The notes: generated from the sequence alone by a model not told the origin. DNA of 64,000 nt from Ardenticatenaceae bacterium (GCA_020634455.1 JACKBQ010000002.1:1550001-1614000), one strand, 5' to 3'; shown: positions 9,122 through 18,362, counted from the stretch's first letter. A program made the numbers and translations.

Positions 9122-10234
9122 CTATGGCAGCAGCAAATGCAGATCGCCAAATTCATGCCAGAGATAGCGGTGTTGCAGCGCCTGTTCGTAGGCCAGGGAG
9201 AGGTGCCCGCTGTCGGCCAGGGCGGCCAGCATGGCCAGGTGGGTGGCACGCGGCTCGTGCAGCCCGGTCAGCAAGCCGTCCACCGCGCGAATGCCCCGCT
9301 GCGGCGTGATGAACAGATCCGTCCAGCCTGCCCCGGCGTGGGTGGTGCCCGTTTCGTCGGTTACGGTTTCCAGGGCACGGATGGCGGTGGTACCTACGGC
9401 AATAATACGTCGTTTTTGTTGGCGAGCCTGGTTGATTTGTACGGCCGTTTCCACCGACACCCGGTAATACTCCTCATACGGCGCTTCGCGGTCTTCCAGA
9501 CTGGCCACGCCGGTGTGCAGCAGCAGCGGGGCAAACTGCACCCCTCGCGCCACCAAGCGAGTAATCAACTCCGGCGTAAAGGCTCGTCCAGCGGAGGGCA
9601 TTTCTGCGCTGCCTGGCTCGTTGGCAAACACCGTCTGGTAATAATCCAGGGGCCAGGATTGGGGCACGTAGCCATACCGAATTGGGCTGCCGTGCGCCGC
9701 CAGGTAGCTGGTGAGCGGCAGTGGCAGATGCAGCGTGGCCAGCCAGAGGCGCACAGGCTGATCAGGACAGTGGCGCAGCGCCGGATTATGCGGCGTGAGC
9801 AGTCGAGCCGTGCCGCCTGCGGGCAGTTGCAGCAGCGTGCCCGCTTTTCCTACGCGGTAAGGCTGGGTGGCGGTGGCAAACGGCCGTCTCAGCTCCACAC
9901 TCCACAAGCCAGCAGGCAGTTGGGTGGAGAGGTGCAGCCGCAGTTCGGTGCCGTCGGGCAGGGTAGCGGGCAAGGCGGCATTCAGCGTGCGGCTAGTGTT
10001 TAGCACCAGCAGGTCGCCCGCCTGCAAATGGTCGCCAATTTGGCGAAACTCAGTGTGCAGCACCCGATCATCCCGGTAATGGGAGACCATCAGGCGCACT
10101 TCGTCACGGGCAAGGCCACGCGCTTCGGGGGGTTGGCTGGCTTCCAGGTCGGGTGGCAGCGCAAAGTCTAACGCGGGCAGGTTGGGGAAGACGGCCGTTT
10201 TGGGCACTGGCGGGTTGGCGAGCAAACTCATCAT
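9122..10234 (-). CDS. queA: S-adenosylmethionine:tRNA ribosyltransferase-isomerase (QueA family)
   Basis: About 370 residues. Recognisable QueA signatures are the early DLLVLNTSRTLNA block (usually DxLVxNxTRV), FANEPGSAEMPSAGRAFTPELI (the EPGSxAAPTAGxHFT block), and HTGVASLEDREAPYEEYYRVS. The enzyme moves the ribosyl group of SAM to preQ1-tRNA to give epoxyqueuosine. The N-terminus is more divergent than usual. The ATG at 10232-10234 overlaps the stop of the upstream SDR gene by 4 bp (ATGA), indicating translational coupling. No other queuosine gene is seen nearby. Confidence 0.85.
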   Translation of the reverse strand: MMSLLANPPVPKTAVFPNLPALDFALPPDLEASQPPEARGLARDEVRLMVSHYRDDRVLHTEFRQIGDHLQAGDLLVLNTSRTLNAALPATLPDGTELRLHLSTQLPAGLWSVELRRPFATATQPYRVGKAGTLLQLPAGGTARLLTPHNPALRHCPDQPVRLWLATLHLPLPLTSYLAAHGSPIRYGYVPQSWPLDYYQTVFANEPGSAEMPSAGRAFTPELITRLVARGVQFAPLLLHTGVASLEDREAPYEEYYRVSVETAVQINQARQQKRRIIAVGTTAIRALETVTDETGTTHAGAGWTDLFITPQRGIRAVDGLLTGLHEPRATHLAMLAALADSGHLSLAYEQALQHRYLWHEFGDLHLLLP

Positions 10235-10950
10235 GCGGCTGCCTCCACGGGAAAATTTTGGGCCTGGTAACGGCCGTTCGGCCACTCATCATTGATTAGC
10301 GCCAGCAAGCCGGGTACGCTTGCTTCGGGCAATGGCCGGTCACTGATCTCTTCGCCGGGGAAGGCATCCTGATGCATTTGGGTGCGCATGTCGCCCGGAT
10401 CGATCCAGTAAACACGAATGGCGGGACGCTTCTCAGCCAGTTCAGCGGCCAAAATGGCGGAAAGCTGCTCAAACGCCGCCTTGCTCGCCCCGTAACCGCC
10501 CCAGCCAGGGTACGGCTCCACCGCCGCATCGCTGGTGAGGTTGAGGATGCGGGCGGCGGGCTTGAGCGTGTCGGCAACCGCCTGAATGACGCCTAGCTGG
10601 GCCACGACATTGACGCGGAACACGGTTTCCAGCGCATCCAGCGGATAATCGAGCAGGGCGGGCATGGGGCTGGGGCCAAGGACGCCTGCATTATTCACCA
10701 GCAGGTCAAGCCCGCCAGCCGCACGTGCGGCCACAGCCAGCGCTTGCCGGTGGGCTTTATGGCTGATGTCGCCAGAAACGGCCGTTACGGCCGTCCACTG
10801 CTCTAATTCCTGGTGGGCCTGGTTGAGCGCCGCAGCGCCGCGGGCATTGATGATGAGCTGCCAACCAGACTGGGCCAACGCTTTGGCCAAAGCCAGGCCA
10901 AGCCCGCGTGATGCACCGGTAATGAGTGCTGTTTTTGTTTGGGTATTCAT
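10231..10950 (-). CDS. Short-chain dehydrogenase/reductase
   Basis: 239-residue classical SDR: cofactor motif TGASRGLG near the N-terminus, NNAG, a catalytic Ser in LTSDAA, and the Tyr-x3-Lys pair in YGASKAAF. Basic residues after the glycine motif (ASRGLG, NARG) suggest NADP(H), which is an inference. The substrate is unknown. GGAGAG upstream of the ATG at 10948-10950 decides the start; a longer frame to 11034 adds non-SDR residues. It overlaps queA by 4 bp. The sequence at 10779-10795 carries two ACGGCCGT copies one base apart. Confidence 0.9.
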   Translation of the reverse strand: MNTQTKTALITGASRGLGLALAKALAQSGWQLIINARGAAALNQAHQELEQWTAVTAVSGDISHKAHRQALAVAARAAGGLDLLVNNAGVLGPSPMPALLDYPLDALETVFRVNVVAQLGVIQAVADTLKPAARILNLTSDAAVEPYPGWGGYGASKAAFEQLSAILAAELAEKRPAIRVYWIDPGDMRTQMHQDAFPGEEISDRPLPEASVPGLLALINDEWPNGRYQAQNFPVEAAA

Positions 10951-11196
10951 GAAAACTCTCCATTTGTGTGAATTGCTGAGGCTATTGTAGGTATTTGGAG
11001 AGCGTCGCACTTCCGGCAACTGGCCAGAATGCAACCATGTGAAAAGTACGGCCGTTTACCTGTCCAAACGATCAGATAATCTAAACCGTGATGAGAATTT
11101 TTGGTATGTTATGGTAAACTGGCTAAAATTTTGCTACGCTTGTTTCAAAAAGTGTCATTTACAAGCGGAGTTTTCCAAAAAAGTTTTGCAAAGTTT

Positions 11197-12360
11197 ATGG
11201 ATAAAGAGTGGAGTACAACAACAAGGTATTTTGTATTTGCCCTGGTGCTGGCAGGCTGCATCTGGTTCATTACCGCTGCCCAGGCGCTTATTGGCGCATT
11301 GGCCATATCTGCCCTGCTGGCTTACCTGCTGAACCCAATCGTAACGGTTGTGAACGAGCGCGCTCGTGTTGCCCGCCCGCTGGTTGTCTTCTTCGTTTAC
11401 CTGCTCTCGCTTGGGGCAATCATCACCATCACCATCATCTTCATTCCGGCTATTCCGGAGCAAACCGCCACATTTCTGGATGATATGCAAACATTGATGA
11501 CCCAGGCTCAAGATGAATTTCTGTCTGAGCCAGTGGTCATTATGAATACAGAGCTTCACTTGGACGGACTGCTGCCCGAAGCCGACCTATCGGAGCTGGT
11601 TTCATCCTTTATTCGGGCAGACATTATTGTGGAGCTATTGCAAACCAGCACCACAAATTTAGGCTGGATTGCCGTGGTGTTAGTGGCTACTTACTACCTG
11701 CTGCAAGATTGGGGCAAGCTGCGCGACTGGCTCTTTGGTTGGGCGCCAGAACCGTTTGAGTCCGACTTTCGGCGGCTGTACAATGAAATTAAGCTGGTGT
11801 GGAATCGGTATTTTCGGGGGCAATTGCGGCTTTCCATCATCGTGGGGCTGCTAACGGGCGCAGGCTCTCTCATTTTGGGTATGCCGGGGGCCATTTTGTT
11901 TGGCGTTTTTGCTGCCATTTTTGATGTACTGCTCTCGGTAGGGCCAGCCATCATTATGGGGATTGCCACCCTGGTGGCTTTGTTGGCTGGTTCCAACACG
12001 CTGGATATTTCCAACACCTTGTTTGCCATTGTCATCCTGGCTTTGCATTTAGGCATTCAAGGAATTGAAAACATCTGGCTGCGGCCACGCATCATGAGCT
12101 CCAGCCTGCGCATCCATCCGGCCGTTATTTTTATTGCGATTGTGGGGTCTTTATCGTTAGCGGGTGTGCTGACGGCACTCATCATCGTGCCGGTGCTGGG
12201 TTCCATTGCCGTAATCAGCCGGTATACCTACTTCAAGCTGTTCAAGCTGGATCCGTGGGCAGATAATACGCAACTGGCTTCGCGAATTATTGCCGAGAAA
12301 AAGGCAGGGGAGGTAGACACGGCCGTTTCTCCCCACAAACCCGCCAAATCCACTGACTAA
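11197..12360 (+). CDS. AI-2E family transporter (PerM-like membrane protein)
   Basis: About 387 residues with eight or so hydrophobic helices. The C-terminal half has the family's recognisable run: a GQLRLSIIVG region, LPG-like GMPGAILFGVFAAIFD, a glycine/proline-rich VGPAIIMGI, then the LHLGIQGIENIWLRPRIM helix followed by LRIHPAVIFIAIVG. Members export or permeate small molecules (autoinducer-2, Na+/H+); the function here is unknown. The start is uncertain: the ATG at 11197 gives the usual N-terminus, but an in-frame start at 11101 cannot be excluded and neither has a clear Shine-Dalgarno. The 246-bp gap to the divergent SDR gene presumably holds both promoters. Confidence 0.85.
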   Translation: MDKEWSTTTRYFVFALVLAGCIWFITAAQALIGALAISALLAYLLNPIVTVVNERARVARPLVVFFVYLLSLGAIITITIIFIPAIPEQTATFLDDMQTLMTQAQDEFLSEPVVIMNTELHLDGLLPEADLSELVSSFIRADIIVELLQTSTTNLGWIAVVLVATYYLLQDWGKLRDWLFGWAPEPFESDFRRLYNEIKLVWNRYFRGQLRLSIIVGLLTGAGSLILGMPGAILFGVFAAIFDVLLSVGPAIIMGIATLVALLAGSNTLDISNTLFAIVILALHLGIQGIENIWLRPRIMSSSLRIHPAVIFIAIVGSLSLAGVLTALIIVPVLGSIAVISRYTYFKLFKLDPWADNTQLASRIIAEKKAGEVDTAVSPHKPAKSTD

Positions 12361-12369
12361 ACAACGATT

Positions 12370-13134
12370 CTACAGCTTCGTCAAAATCTCTACGCCTTGT
12401 TGAGTAACCGCCACCGTATGCTCGTACTGGGCCGATAGAGAGCCGTCTTTGGTAATCACCGTCCAGCCATCCTTCAGTAAAATCCACTCGTGACCACCCT
12501 GGTTAATCATCGGCTCAATCGTAAAAGTCATGCCCGGACGCAGCTTAGGCCCCCGGCTGCTTTGACGAATATGCAAAACTGAAGGGGAATCATGCAAAAT
12601 ACGGCCGATTCCATGCCCGCCCCACTCTCGCACCACAGACACACTCTTGCTGTCCGCAAAATCATGAATGGCGCGGCCAATATCATTCAGGTAGCCACCC
12701 GGTTTTACCGCCTGAATGCCTGCCTCTAGCGCCCCTTTAGCCACTTCCAGCAGACGCTCGGCGGCTGGCGAAATTTGCCCCACCGGGAAGGTGTAGCAGG
12801 CATCGCCGCAGTAACCACGATATTTCAAGCCAATATCCACGCCGATAATGTCGCCCTCGTTCAAAATGCGGTCATCTGGCAGGCCATGGCAAATCTCGTG
12901 ATTTACCGAAGCGCAAATAACACCGGGGAAAGGAGGATGATTGCTGGCGCTGCCCTGATACCCTTTGTAGAGCGGCTCGGCTCCCTGGTCAGCAATATAT
13001 TTTTCAACCATCTGGTCCAAAGCGAGAATGCTCACGCCGGGACGAATATTTTCTTCAAGCAAAGCAAAGCATTCGGCCACCATTCGGCCCGAATCTCTCA
13101 TGCGGGAAATTGCTTTGGCATTCTTTAATTTCAT
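12370..13134 (-). CDS. map: Methionine aminopeptidase, type I
   Basis: 254 residues. The five metal ligands are in place: Asp100 (GVDIGL), Asp111 (GDACYTF), His174 (GHGIGR), Glu207 (TIEPM) and Glu238 (QYEHT), plus the substrate-binding His83 (EICHG). The enzyme removes the initiator Met from new proteins. AAGGA about 7 nt before the ATG at 13132-13134 decides the start. The gene converges with the AI-2E transporter, with only 9 bp between stops. Confidence 0.95.
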   Translation of the reverse strand: MKLKNAKAISRMRDSGRMVAECFALLEENIRPGVSILALDQMVEKYIADQGAEPLYKGYQGSASNHPPFPGVICASVNHEICHGLPDDRILNEGDIIGVDIGLKYRGYCGDACYTFPVGQISPAAERLLEVAKGALEAGIQAVKPGGYLNDIGRAIHDFADSKSVSVVREWGGHGIGRILHDSPSVLHIRQSSRGPKLRPGMTFTIEPMINQGGHEWILLKDGWTVITKDGSLSAQYEHTVAVTQQGVEILTKL

Positions 13135-13341
13135 GAAACGTCCTTCAATCCAATCTATGATCATCTACAATTTTTGCCACAAAGGACACAGAGAAAAACG
13201 AGGGGGTAAAAACATTGCAAAAAACTCTTTTCTCCGTGAGCTTTATGGATAGATTCTTAAAACAGGGGAAGTATAGCACACAAGAAAAAGAGCCTGCCAA
13301 TGGGTGGCAGACTCTCAAATGTAATGTTTATGCGAAGGGTT

Positions 13342-13767
13342 TTAGCGAGTCAAGCGGCGCAGCCCAACGGTTTGCAAAACAGCGAAGAGGAAGATGACCT
13401 CAGCCTGAAGCGCAATAAACCAGCGGCTCGCCACAGTGAGTTGTGACCAGGCCAGCCACAAAACCAGGTAACTGCCGACAACCCACACAAAATTGAGGAT
13501 GGCGATGATACGGCCGTACCTAACCCGCCCCACCAAATCAGACAAAACCCAGTAAATATCCGCCACAAATGGCAAAAAGCTCAGGCCAATGACCAAAATA
13601 AGCCACGACGGCACGCTGGGGCCAAGAAACCGCGCCACTGGCCCAGCCGCAAAGATAAAAATCAGGCTGCTCAACAGCGAAAAAAGCGCATCGCTTTGCA
13701 ACGCACGCCGGAGCAAATGAGCTTCGCTTGTGAATCCAGCTTGATGTGAAATTGATTGAGATTGCAT
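13342..13767 (-). CDS. Four-helix membrane protein of unknown function
   Basis: 141 residues with four predicted membrane segments (around residues 28-45, 53-75, 85-107 and 112-132) and a basic C-terminal tail (GLRRLTR). A strong GGAGGT lies 7 nt before the ATG at 13765-13767, which excludes the longer frame up to 13944. I do not recognise the family. It stands alone between map and the acyl-ACP-reductase-like gene and seems monocistronic. Confidence 0.75.
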   Translation of the reverse strand: MQSQSISHQAGFTSEAHLLRRALQSDALFSLLSSLIFIFAAGPVARFLGPSVPSWLILVIGLSFLPFVADIYWVLSDLVGRVRYGRIIAILNFVWVVGSYLVLWLAWSQLTVASRWFIALQAEVIFLFAVLQTVGLRRLTR

Positions 13768-14056
13768 TTGATTACCTCCAAAGTTTGAAAATGGTTGATG
13801 GAGGCAATCTACCGCGTTTTTCGCTGCCAAGTCTATGAAAACTACTGCCAAATGGTGCCAATTTTCGGTATCAAGCAAGCAATTCCCAATGGCAACTGGC
13901 AGTTCAACAGGCAAGTCAAACCAAACCGGATCGCCCAACGACACGTCATTCTGAGCGCAGTAAAGAATCCCTTTGGAAGTAATTTTTTCAATGGCTTGCT
14001 CACGGAAAGCAAACCTCAGAGGGATGTTTCGCTGCGTTCAACAAAGCAGGTAAAAG
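13768..14056. other. Intergenic region with foldback repeat remnant
   Basis: No gene seen. At 13945-14040 one half (GTCATTCTGAGCGCAGTAAA, then GAATCCCT) and a later AGGGATGTTTCGCTGCGTTC, then AAC, form an imperfect inverted repeat of the same family seen at 5596-5626 and 62837-62953. Confidence 0.6.
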
Positions 14057-16237
14057 TCAACGACGACGCTGCCAGAGCAGCAGCGCCAAGCCGCCGATGC
14101 CAGCGGCGATGGCGGCAACCAGCCCACCCGAATTTTTGCGGCGGGATTTGACCCCCTTGGCCTGCACCGGAATTTTGGCCAGCTTGGCTCCAGTTTCGGC
14201 CTGGAGCTGGGCAAAACGCATCGGGTTGGCCTTCAATTCGGCGGCGAGCTGGCGCTTGGTAACAAACTGTTCCTCGGTGACCACTTCCTCAAACGAGCGC
14301 AGATCGGCAATTTGGAACTGGTGCTTTTTGAAGAGGCGGTAGATTTCCTTAACGCGCTCGACCGAGATGTTGCGACCCAGGGTGTAATCTTCGAAACGGC
14401 CGTCCATCGCCAAAAGCGCCGTCTCTGCCAAACACGCATACGCCGTCTTGGGCGGCAGACCAATGTTGTAGCCAAAATCAATGTCGCCAGGGATGAGCAC
14501 TTCGCCGCTTTCAATCACCAGCACGTCGGGGCGCAGGGCGGCTTCGGCGGGGCTAATGTCCGGCGGGCGGGCCACATCGCAGATGACCGCGCCGGGCTTG
14601 CACTTGGTGATGTCCACAATGCGCTGGCCAAAAGCAGAGGTGGCGGTGACGATAAGGTCACAGTCGCTAATCAGCTCGTCCGGGCGGGTGGCGATGGCCA
14701 CCTGCGCACCCGGCGTTTCTTCCTGGATGGTGCGCTTGAGGTCAATTAGCCGCTCTGGCTCAATCGAGACCAAGACCACATCGTAAATCGCCTGGGCCAG
14801 GAGGCGGGAGCAGACCGAACCAATCGAACCGGTTGCGCCGATGATCATCACCTTGCCTTTGGTGAGATCGGTCGCCCCCATGCTGATGACCGCTTGCTTG
14901 GCCGCTTCCAGCGTGGCCGCCACCGTCAGGCTGTTGCCGCTGGTGATGGCGATGTCTGCCTCGTGGGCCACGGTGATGCCCGCATCCCCCACGACGCTGG
15001 TAAACGCGCCCAAGCCCATAATGCGCGCGCCCTTGCGCTCGGCCATCTGGGCCGCCTGGCGCAGCCGGTCGTAGGTGAACCGCTCGCCGTGCTTCATCAT
15101 CTGGCGCGGCGTGGCTCCCAGGCTGATGAGATGCCCCTCGATACGCTGCCCGGTCGTGGGCGACTGGCCACCCGTGATACGTGAGAGGGACAACGGCGGG
15201 ATGTAAGCAGCTACCGCTTCGACGATGCCATCCGGCAAATATTTGGTCCAGCGGAAGGCGCGATGGTGGTGAATAAAGCTCACGCTGAGCGGATGGATGA
15301 CGAAGGCAAAGCGGTTGATGTCTGCGCTTTCTGGCTGCAAGCTGCGGATGGCAGGCGTCCATTCCAGATCGGCCATCATGTCCAGATAGGTGTCTTCGTT
15401 CAGCGGGGCATCGGGGTTTTGGCGCAGGGCGGTGAGCGCCGCCTCGACGGTGGCAGCACACCATTGGCCCAGACCGGCCGCTTCATCCAGCGCGGGCATC
15501 AGCGTCACCACAATATCCACGCCGCGCGCCCGCAAATCTTCGATGTCTGTTTCGCTGGCATTTTCCACCACAATGGTTTTGCGCTTGAGCGTTTCCGGGG
15601 CAAAGTGGCGAATGGTGCCAATGTCGCCCGCGATGATGTCGGCCCAATCGAAGGGGGCGTGGTTGGAGCCAGAATTGCCGTTGGCCACGGGGTACAGTTC
15701 GGCAAAAGGCATATCCTTCAGGCGATCCAGCGTAAACGGCGCGGCCTGGTTGCGCGTCTGGCGCAAGCCCACGCCGGGAACCTGGGGCAGGTTGAAGTAG
15801 ATAAACGGGTCGGCGTAGCGAATGGTGCCACCGTGCTTCTCGAAGGCGCGGGCCATGCCGTTGTGGTTGATTCCGGGGGTCATGAGCACTTGCTTGCGGC
15901 TGAAGATGCCCGGTTGGGCGCGATCGGCCAAAATAATGCCCCATCGTTCCAAACCGGCGCGGATGATACGGCCGTCTACCACCGGTGTTTGTTGGGCAAC
16001 GGCCGTAAGGCTGGCCCCCTGTTCATGCGCGCGCCGAGCCGGGCCAAGCTCCAGTTGGGTCGGCATACCGTGCAGGGCAATCGCCTCCACCTGCCCATCA
16101 AACTGGGCAATTAGCTTTTGGGCGTTTTCAAGATCATTTTCACAACCGACGTGGTGAATCTGGAGGGGCTGCCCCATGAAAGTGACTGTTTCGGTGCTTT
16201 CTGGGCAGTTCAGGTGCAGGACAACAATTTTTTTCAT
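14057..16237 (-). CDS. Acyl-ACP reductase (AAR)-like dehydrogenase with long N-terminal extension and C-terminal membrane anchor
   Basis: 726 residues. Residues about 310-650 match the layout of cyanobacterial long-chain acyl-[ACP] reductase (COG5322): GLGAFTSVVGDAG (408-420), ITSGNSLT (431-438), a nucleotide-binding IIGATGSIGS (465-474), then GDIDFGYNIG and AYACLAETALL, whose Cys602 aligns with the thioester-forming Cys of AAR, and a GRNISVERV segment. AAR reduces fatty acyl-ACP to fatty aldehyde with NADPH. The first 300 residues are not part of AAR and I cannot assign them. The last 25 residues form a Gly/Ala/Leu helix followed by basic residues (LLLWQRRR), suggesting a tail anchor. GAGGAAG precedes the ATG. 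No aldehyde-deformylating oxygenase is nearby. Confidence 0.75.
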   Translation of the reverse strand: MKKIVVLHLNCPESTETVTFMGQPLQIHHVGCENDLENAQKLIAQFDGQVEAIALHGMPTQLELGPARRAHEQGASLTAVAQQTPVVDGRIIRAGLERWGIILADRAQPGIFSRKQVLMTPGINHNGMARAFEKHGGTIRYADPFIYFNLPQVPGVGLRQTRNQAAPFTLDRLKDMPFAELYPVANGNSGSNHAPFDWADIIAGDIGTIRHFAPETLKRKTIVVENASETDIEDLRARGVDIVVTLMPALDEAAGLGQWCAATVEAALTALRQNPDAPLNEDTYLDMMADLEWTPAIRSLQPESADINRFAFVIHPLSVSFIHHHRAFRWTKYLPDGIVEAVAAYIPPLSLSRITGGQSPTTGQRIEGHLISLGATPRQMMKHGERFTYDRLRQAAQMAERKGARIMGLGAFTSVVGDAGITVAHEADIAITSGNSLTVAATLEAAKQAVISMGATDLTKGKVMIIGATGSIGSVCSRLLAQAIYDVVLVSIEPERLIDLKRTIQEETPGAQVAIATRPDELISDCDLIVTATSAFGQRIVDITKCKPGAVICDVARPPDISPAEAALRPDVLVIESGEVLIPGDIDFGYNIGLPPKTAYACLAETALLAMDGRFEDYTLGRNISVERVKEIYRLFKKHQFQIADLRSFEEVVTEEQFVTKRQLAAELKANPMRFAQLQAETGAKLAKIPVQAKGVKSRRKNSGGLVAAIAAGIGGLALLLWQRRR

Positions 16238-16464
16238 AACTTCCTCAAGTGCAAATGGGTTTTGGGAACTGGCGGGCTTTTAAAAATGCCCCCGCCTCAC
16301 CCAACCAGAATACTAAATTGTGGTCCAGATTCGTTAGGAGGAACGGCACGGAAGCGGCGTGAACTCTGTCACCATCTGTTTTTTCAATGCACAATTGGCC
16401 AGGATAAAGTAAGATATGGCGGTCAACAAAATTTGAATCCTTACAAAACAAAAATCCACAAAAT
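16238..16464. other. Divergent intergenic region
   Basis: This 227-bp gap separates the divergent AAR-like and kinase-MazG genes and should contain both promoters. I could not identify a convincing -35/-10 pair, repeat or RNA structure in it. Confidence 0.4.
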
Positions 16465-17484
16465 ATGAACCATAAATTCGTCGCCATTGAAGGGGTCATC
16501 GGCGTGGGCAAAACCACGCTGACCCGCCTGCTGCAAAGCAAATTTGAGAATGCCAGCGTGTTGCTGGAAGTGTTTGAAGAAAATCCATTTTTGGCTGGTT
16601 TTTACAAAGATCGGGACAGCCTGGCGTTTCAGACGCAGCTATTTTTCCTGCTCAGCCGCTACCACCAGCAGCACGAGGCGGTGCCCAACGCCCTGCGCAA
16701 AGGGATGCTCATTGCCGATTACACGTTTGCCAAGGATGAGCTGTTTGCCTGGCTCAACCTGAAGGATGACGAACTGGCGATGTACGGCCGTGTTCATGCC
16801 GCCCTTGGTGAAAAAATCCCCAAACCTGATCTGATCGTCTACCTGCAAGCCGATCATGACGTGATTATGCGCCGGATTGCGCTGCGGGATCGGCCGTATG
16901 AGCGGGACATGGACCCGGAATACATCCGCAAACTGGCCGCCGCCTACGAGGCGTGGCTGAGCAACGTGCAGGACACCAATGTGCTCACCATCAACGTCAA
17001 CAGTCTGGATTACCTCTCCAACGAGGGCGATTTGGCACACGTGGCCGAACTGATCCAGAAAACATTGGCGGAGCAGGCTCCCAGCAGTCCGCCAACCGAT
17101 ACACCGCTGAACTTGCTGCAAAACGGCCGTATCCCCGACTTCCAAACCTTCCATCGCCAGCTAGACAGCAGCAAAGGGTTCGATCCGGACATTTTCTTCA
17201 ACTATATTTTGCTCACAGAGGAAGTGGGCGAGGTAGCCAGCGACCTGATTAAGATTTGGGGGGAGGCGAAACAGTTGGTGGGCAACGGCCGTTCCCCCGA
17301 AGAAGCTCATCAAATTGCCCTGGAAACCCATCGCGCCACCCTGCGCAGCGAGCTGGCCGACGTGCTGGCCTACACCCTCAAGCTGGCCAATTACGCGGGC
17401 ATAGATTTGGAAAAAGCGTATTTGGAGAAGATGCAGAAAAATATCGGCCGTAGCTGGCCCAAAGAGCGCACCCTGCCCAACTAG
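16465..17484 (+). CDS. Deoxynucleoside kinase fused to a MazG-like nucleotide pyrophosphohydrolase
   Basis: 339 residues. Residues 1-205 are a deoxynucleoside kinase: P-loop GVIGVGKTT (10-18), EVFEENPFL (35-43), a DRPYERDM lid-type segment (142-149) and the usual helical end. A Pro-rich linker (207-215) leads to residues about 225-335, an all-helical MazG-like domain with TEEVGEVASD (251-260) and RSELADVLAY (294-303), the ExxE...ExxD Mg2+ site. The kinase makes dNMPs from deoxynucleosides, while MazG-type domains hydrolyse (d)NTPs to NMP and PPi, so one chain could both feed and cleanse the dNTP pool. The start ATG follows a purine-poor leader; the P-loop 9 residues in supports it. Confidence 0.88.
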   Translation: MNHKFVAIEGVIGVGKTTLTRLLQSKFENASVLLEVFEENPFLAGFYKDRDSLAFQTQLFFLLSRYHQQHEAVPNALRKGMLIADYTFAKDELFAWLNLKDDELAMYGRVHAALGEKIPKPDLIVYLQADHDVIMRRIALRDRPYERDMDPEYIRKLAAAYEAWLSNVQDTNVLTINVNSLDYLSNEGDLAHVAELIQKTLAEQAPSSPPTDTPLNLLQNGRIPDFQTFHRQLDSSKGFDPDIFFNYILLTEEVGEVASDLIKIWGEAKQLVGNGRSPEEAHQIALETHRATLRSELADVLAYTLKLANYAGIDLEKAYLEKMQKNIGRSWPKERTLPN

Positions 17485-17485
17485 G

Positions 17486-17547
17486 CAGGGGAGAGCAGGA
17501 GCAGGGGAGCAGAGGAGTACCCCTCCCGCTCCCCTGCTCCCCCGCAC
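17486..17547. terminator. Hairpin between convergent genes
   Basis: A purine-rich left arm (GGAGCAGGGGAGCAGAGGAG region, 17498-17517) is mirrored by a CTCCC/GCTCCCCTGCTCCCC right arm (17521-17542). The imperfect stem of about 20 bp lies exactly between the stop of the kinase-MazG gene and the stop of the opposing gene at 17550. It could terminate both transcripts, although the U-tract is poor. Confidence 0.6.
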
Positions 17548-17549
17548 TT

Positions 17550-18335
17550 TCATTCCCCCGCCACCACAATCGGCTCAATTTGCAAATCAGCCACTTCCAA
17601 AAATTGCGGTGAGGTGACGGGAAGTGTGCCCCAACGGAAACGGCCGTTCCCCGTCGCCACCATAAACTGATTATCAATCCAGCCAACAAACCCCAGCGGC
17701 CCGCGCGGGCTAAACGGGGTCTGGTGAATGAGACGGCCGTCTACCCAAAATTCACAGCCTGCTTTGCCCCAAACCAACTGGTATTCGTGCCAATCTGCCA
17801 TGCTTTCACCGACTGGCTGGAAGGAAATTTGCAGTTGGTTTTGCACCCACGGCCAGATTTTGCGGCGCAGCGGCGCAATCTGGTTCAGCAGCAACACGAT
17901 CGGCGCCAGCGGAGCCAGCCGCACCGCACGCCACGTCGTTGCGTCCAGCGTGGCGGCAAACCAGCCCCGCCCCGGTCCGTTTTGCGCCAGCGGCAAATCG
18001 TTGGGCGGCGAGCCAAAGAAGAACCAGGCGGCCTGCGGCAGCGTGGGCCAGGGCACCGTCGGGTCGCCAAACGGCGCATTCCAAAAGCCAAACCCGGCCG
18101 TGCCCACCAGCGCGTCTGCCTCGTGCGAGAAGCGTGCCCGCAGGGCCAGCCGGGTGCCAGGCCGCCACGGATACCCTTTGCGGCGGCCCACACAGTCGTC
18201 AATTTGGGCATCTGTGTAGCCAGATTGGCAAATTGGTAAGTGAAGCAAGAAAGGATGGGTGAGAAACGGCCGTTGCCCCCGCACCTCGCCCCCATTCATC
18301 TCCAAAACACGAAAATCATCGTCAGAATTTGACAT
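17550..18335 (-). CDS. ConA-like beta-sandwich protein of unknown function
   Basis: 261 residues, no signal peptide. Alternating strands with WHEYQLVWGKAGCEFWVDGRLIHQ, then a GPLGFVGWIDNQF segment, look like the jelly-roll core of LamG/GH16-type proteins, where a ligand-free measure of an accessory surface is common. An early RLALRARFS and GFGFWNAPFGDP segment fits the same fold. I see no GH16 ExDxE catalytic signature, so enzymatic activity is not claimed. The gene may be in an operon with the membrane-protein gene at 18363 (27-bp gap). Confidence 0.6.
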   Translation of the reverse strand: MSNSDDDFRVLEMNGGEVRGQRPFLTHPFLLHLPICQSGYTDAQIDDCVGRRKGYPWRPGTRLALRARFSHEADALVGTAGFGFWNAPFGDPTVPWPTLPQAAWFFFGSPPNDLPLAQNGPGRGWFAATLDATTWRAVRLAPLAPIVLLLNQIAPLRRKIWPWVQNQLQISFQPVGESMADWHEYQLVWGKAGCEFWVDGRLIHQTPFSPRGPLGFVGWIDNQFMVATGNGRFRWGTLPVTSPQFLEVADLQIEPIVVAGE

Positions 18336-18362
18336 CTGGCTGACCCCAATTGGTAAAGCAAC

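Noticed and set aside
8966..10003. 345-codon open frame opposite queA
   Set aside because: Antisense shadow; no family features, and it overlaps QueA motifs on the other strand.
15263..16114. 283-codon open frame opposite the AAR-like gene
   Set aside because: Antisense shadow without start signal or domain.
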